Below are positions 5,480-6,096 of a stretch of 6,096 nucleotides of DNA, piece by piece. This stretch comes from Acidimicrobiia bacterium. GTDB lineage: Bacteria > Actinomycetota > Acidimicrobiia > Spongiisociales > UBA5794. Below the pieces are notes generated by a model that saw only the letters and a list, made by a program, of their open reading frames with translations, was not told where the DNA came from and made no database searches. Position 1 is the stretch's first letter. Each line of letters begins with the position of its first letter. A program made the translations under genes and the position numbers. The stretch is from positions 1 to 6,096 of the forward strand of contig JAUVPA010000111.1 in NCBI GenBank assembly GCA_030598905.1. The letters run 5' to 3'.

Positions 5480-6096
5480 GTCGCTGCCGACACGGGTTGA
5501 CCCTCTGCGAGTTGCAGCCAGGTCGCCACCACCGTGTCCGGGTTCAGGGAAAGTGAGTCGAGCCCGATATCGACAAGCCAGGCGGCAAACTCTGGATCGT
5601 CCGACGGACCCTGGCCACAGATGCCGATGTACTTCGACTCGGCGTGGCAAGCGGCGACGGCTCGCTCGATGAGGCTCTTGACCGCTGGGTCCTTCTCGTC
5701 GAACAGGTCTGCGACGAGCTCGCTGTCGCGGTCGAGCGCGAGGGTGAACTGCGTCAGGTCGTTCGAGCCGATCGAGAAGCCGTCGAAATGCTCGAGAAAC
5801 GCTTCGGCCTGCAGGGCATTCGAAGGGATCTCACACATCATGATGATCCGCAGCCCGTTGGTGCCACGTTCGAGGCCGTGGCCGGCGAGCACAGCCAACA
5901 CCGCCCGCGCCTCGGGAACGGTCCGAACGAAGGGCACCATGACCTCGACATTGGTGAACCCCAACTCATCGCGCACCGCCTTGATGGCTCGGCACTCGAG
6001 CTCGAAGGCAGCGGCGAACTGCGGATCAACGTACCGCGAGGCACCGCGGAAGCCGATCATCGGATTCTCTTCCCGAGGTTCGTAGCGGTCGCCGCC
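5476..6096 (-). CDS. ppsA: Phosphoenolpyruvate synthase, C-terminal part (runs off the window)
   Basis: PEP synthase (EC 2.7.9.2) makes PEP, AMP and phosphate from pyruvate, ATP and water, allowing gluconeogenesis from three-carbon acids. Only the C-terminal 206 of an expected near-800 residues are present; the frame is open to the window edge through YEPREENPMIGFRGASRY, so the ATG at 6060 is internal and not the start. This is the PEP/pyruvate-binding TIM-barrel domain: MVPFVRT, the Mg ligand region MMCEIPSNA, GSNDLTQ, and the catalytic cysteine in GICGQGPSD, closing with SLNPDTVV. Similarity to E. coli PpsA is high throughout, and the cysteine context and C-terminus fit PEP synthase better than pyruvate phosphate dikinase. 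The next gene, ppsR, encodes its regulator. Confidence 0.95.
   Translation of the reverse strand, partial: GGDRYEPREENPMIGFRGASRYVDPQFAAAFELECRAIKAVRDELGFTNVEVMVPFVRTVPEARAVLAVLAGHGLERGTNGLRIIMMCEIPSNALQAEAFLEHFDGFSIGSNDLTQFTLALDRDSELVADLFDEKDPAVKSLIERAVAACHAESKYIGICGQGPSDDPEFAAWLVDIGLDSLSLNPDTVVATWLQLAEGQPVSAAT

Noticed and set aside
5480..5650. N-terminal extension of ppsR to an ATG at 5650
   Set aside because: It lies wholly within ppsA coding sequence in another frame, is arginine-rich out-of-frame text, and the GTG at 5479 gives exactly the family's N-terminus and length.
5534..6085. 183-codon plus-strand frame opposite ppsA
   Set aside because: It is a complement of the conserved PEP synthase C-terminus with serine-rich shadow composition and no start signal of note.
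1..6096. CRISPR array, transposase, phage or toxin-antitoxin elements
   Set aside because: No regularly spaced repeats, transposase or integrase motifs or paired small genes were found on either strand.

Overview
The window comes from a GC-rich bacterium (roughly 60% G+C by eye). It carries most of a gene set for degrading 3-hydroxyanthranilate (3-HAA), the ring intermediate of tryptophan (kynurenine) and 2-nitrobenzoate breakdown. An MFS exporter sits inside the set, and a phosphoenolpyruvate synthase/regulator pair lies at the right end. High G+C, frequent GTG/ATG overlaps and a promoter placed for a leaderless transcript fit an actinobacterium best, but nothing here fixes the taxon.

Layout. 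Positions 1-45 hold the last codons of an unidentified + strand gene. At 95-1144 and 1144-1923 (+) lie ACMS decarboxylase (NbaD/ACMSD) and a 2-oxopent-4-enoate hydratase (MhpD/DmpE type), which share one base at TGATG and so form an operon. They converge on a 450-residue MFS_3-type exporter (2041-3393, -). Next is 2-aminomuconate deaminase (3524-3943, -; RidA family, NbaF). It is divergent, across 157 bp, from 3-hydroxyanthranilate 3,4-dioxygenase (4101-4631, +; NbaC). At 4646-5479 (-) is the PEP synthase regulatory kinase/phosphatase PpsR, preceded in its operon by the C-terminal 206 residues of PEP synthase PpsA (5476-6096, -, cut by the window end). These two overlap by GTGA.

How the genes work together. 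NbaC opens the ring of 3-HAA. NbaD decarboxylates the product to 2-aminomuconate semialdehyde. A dehydrogenase not present here would give 2-aminomuconate, which NbaF deaminates to 4-oxalocrotonate. After decarboxylation (enzyme not seen here) the hydratase makes 4-hydroxy-2-oxovalerate, which an aldolase outside the window would split to pyruvate and acetaldehyde. PpsA turns pyruvate into PEP, so the neighbouring ppsA-ppsR pair could serve gluconeogenic growth on this substrate (inference).

Most interesting signal. The exporter has a MerR-family promoter: TTGACT, a 19-bp spacer, then TACGGT. The spacer region contains an 18-bp dyad matching the E. coli soxS SoxR box at 15 of 18 positions. 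The -10 lies 6 nt before an ATG, so the exporter is probably read from a leaderless mRNA starting at 3393, not from the upstream GTG at 3420. Because 3-HAA auto-oxidises to redox-active phenoxazinones (cinnabarinate), a redox-triggered efflux pump inside a 3-HAA operon is a testable detoxification module. Other possible control sites are a GCCACGAG direct repeat/palindrome in front of nbaC and a near-identical 17/19-bp motif upstream of both nbaD and nbaC.
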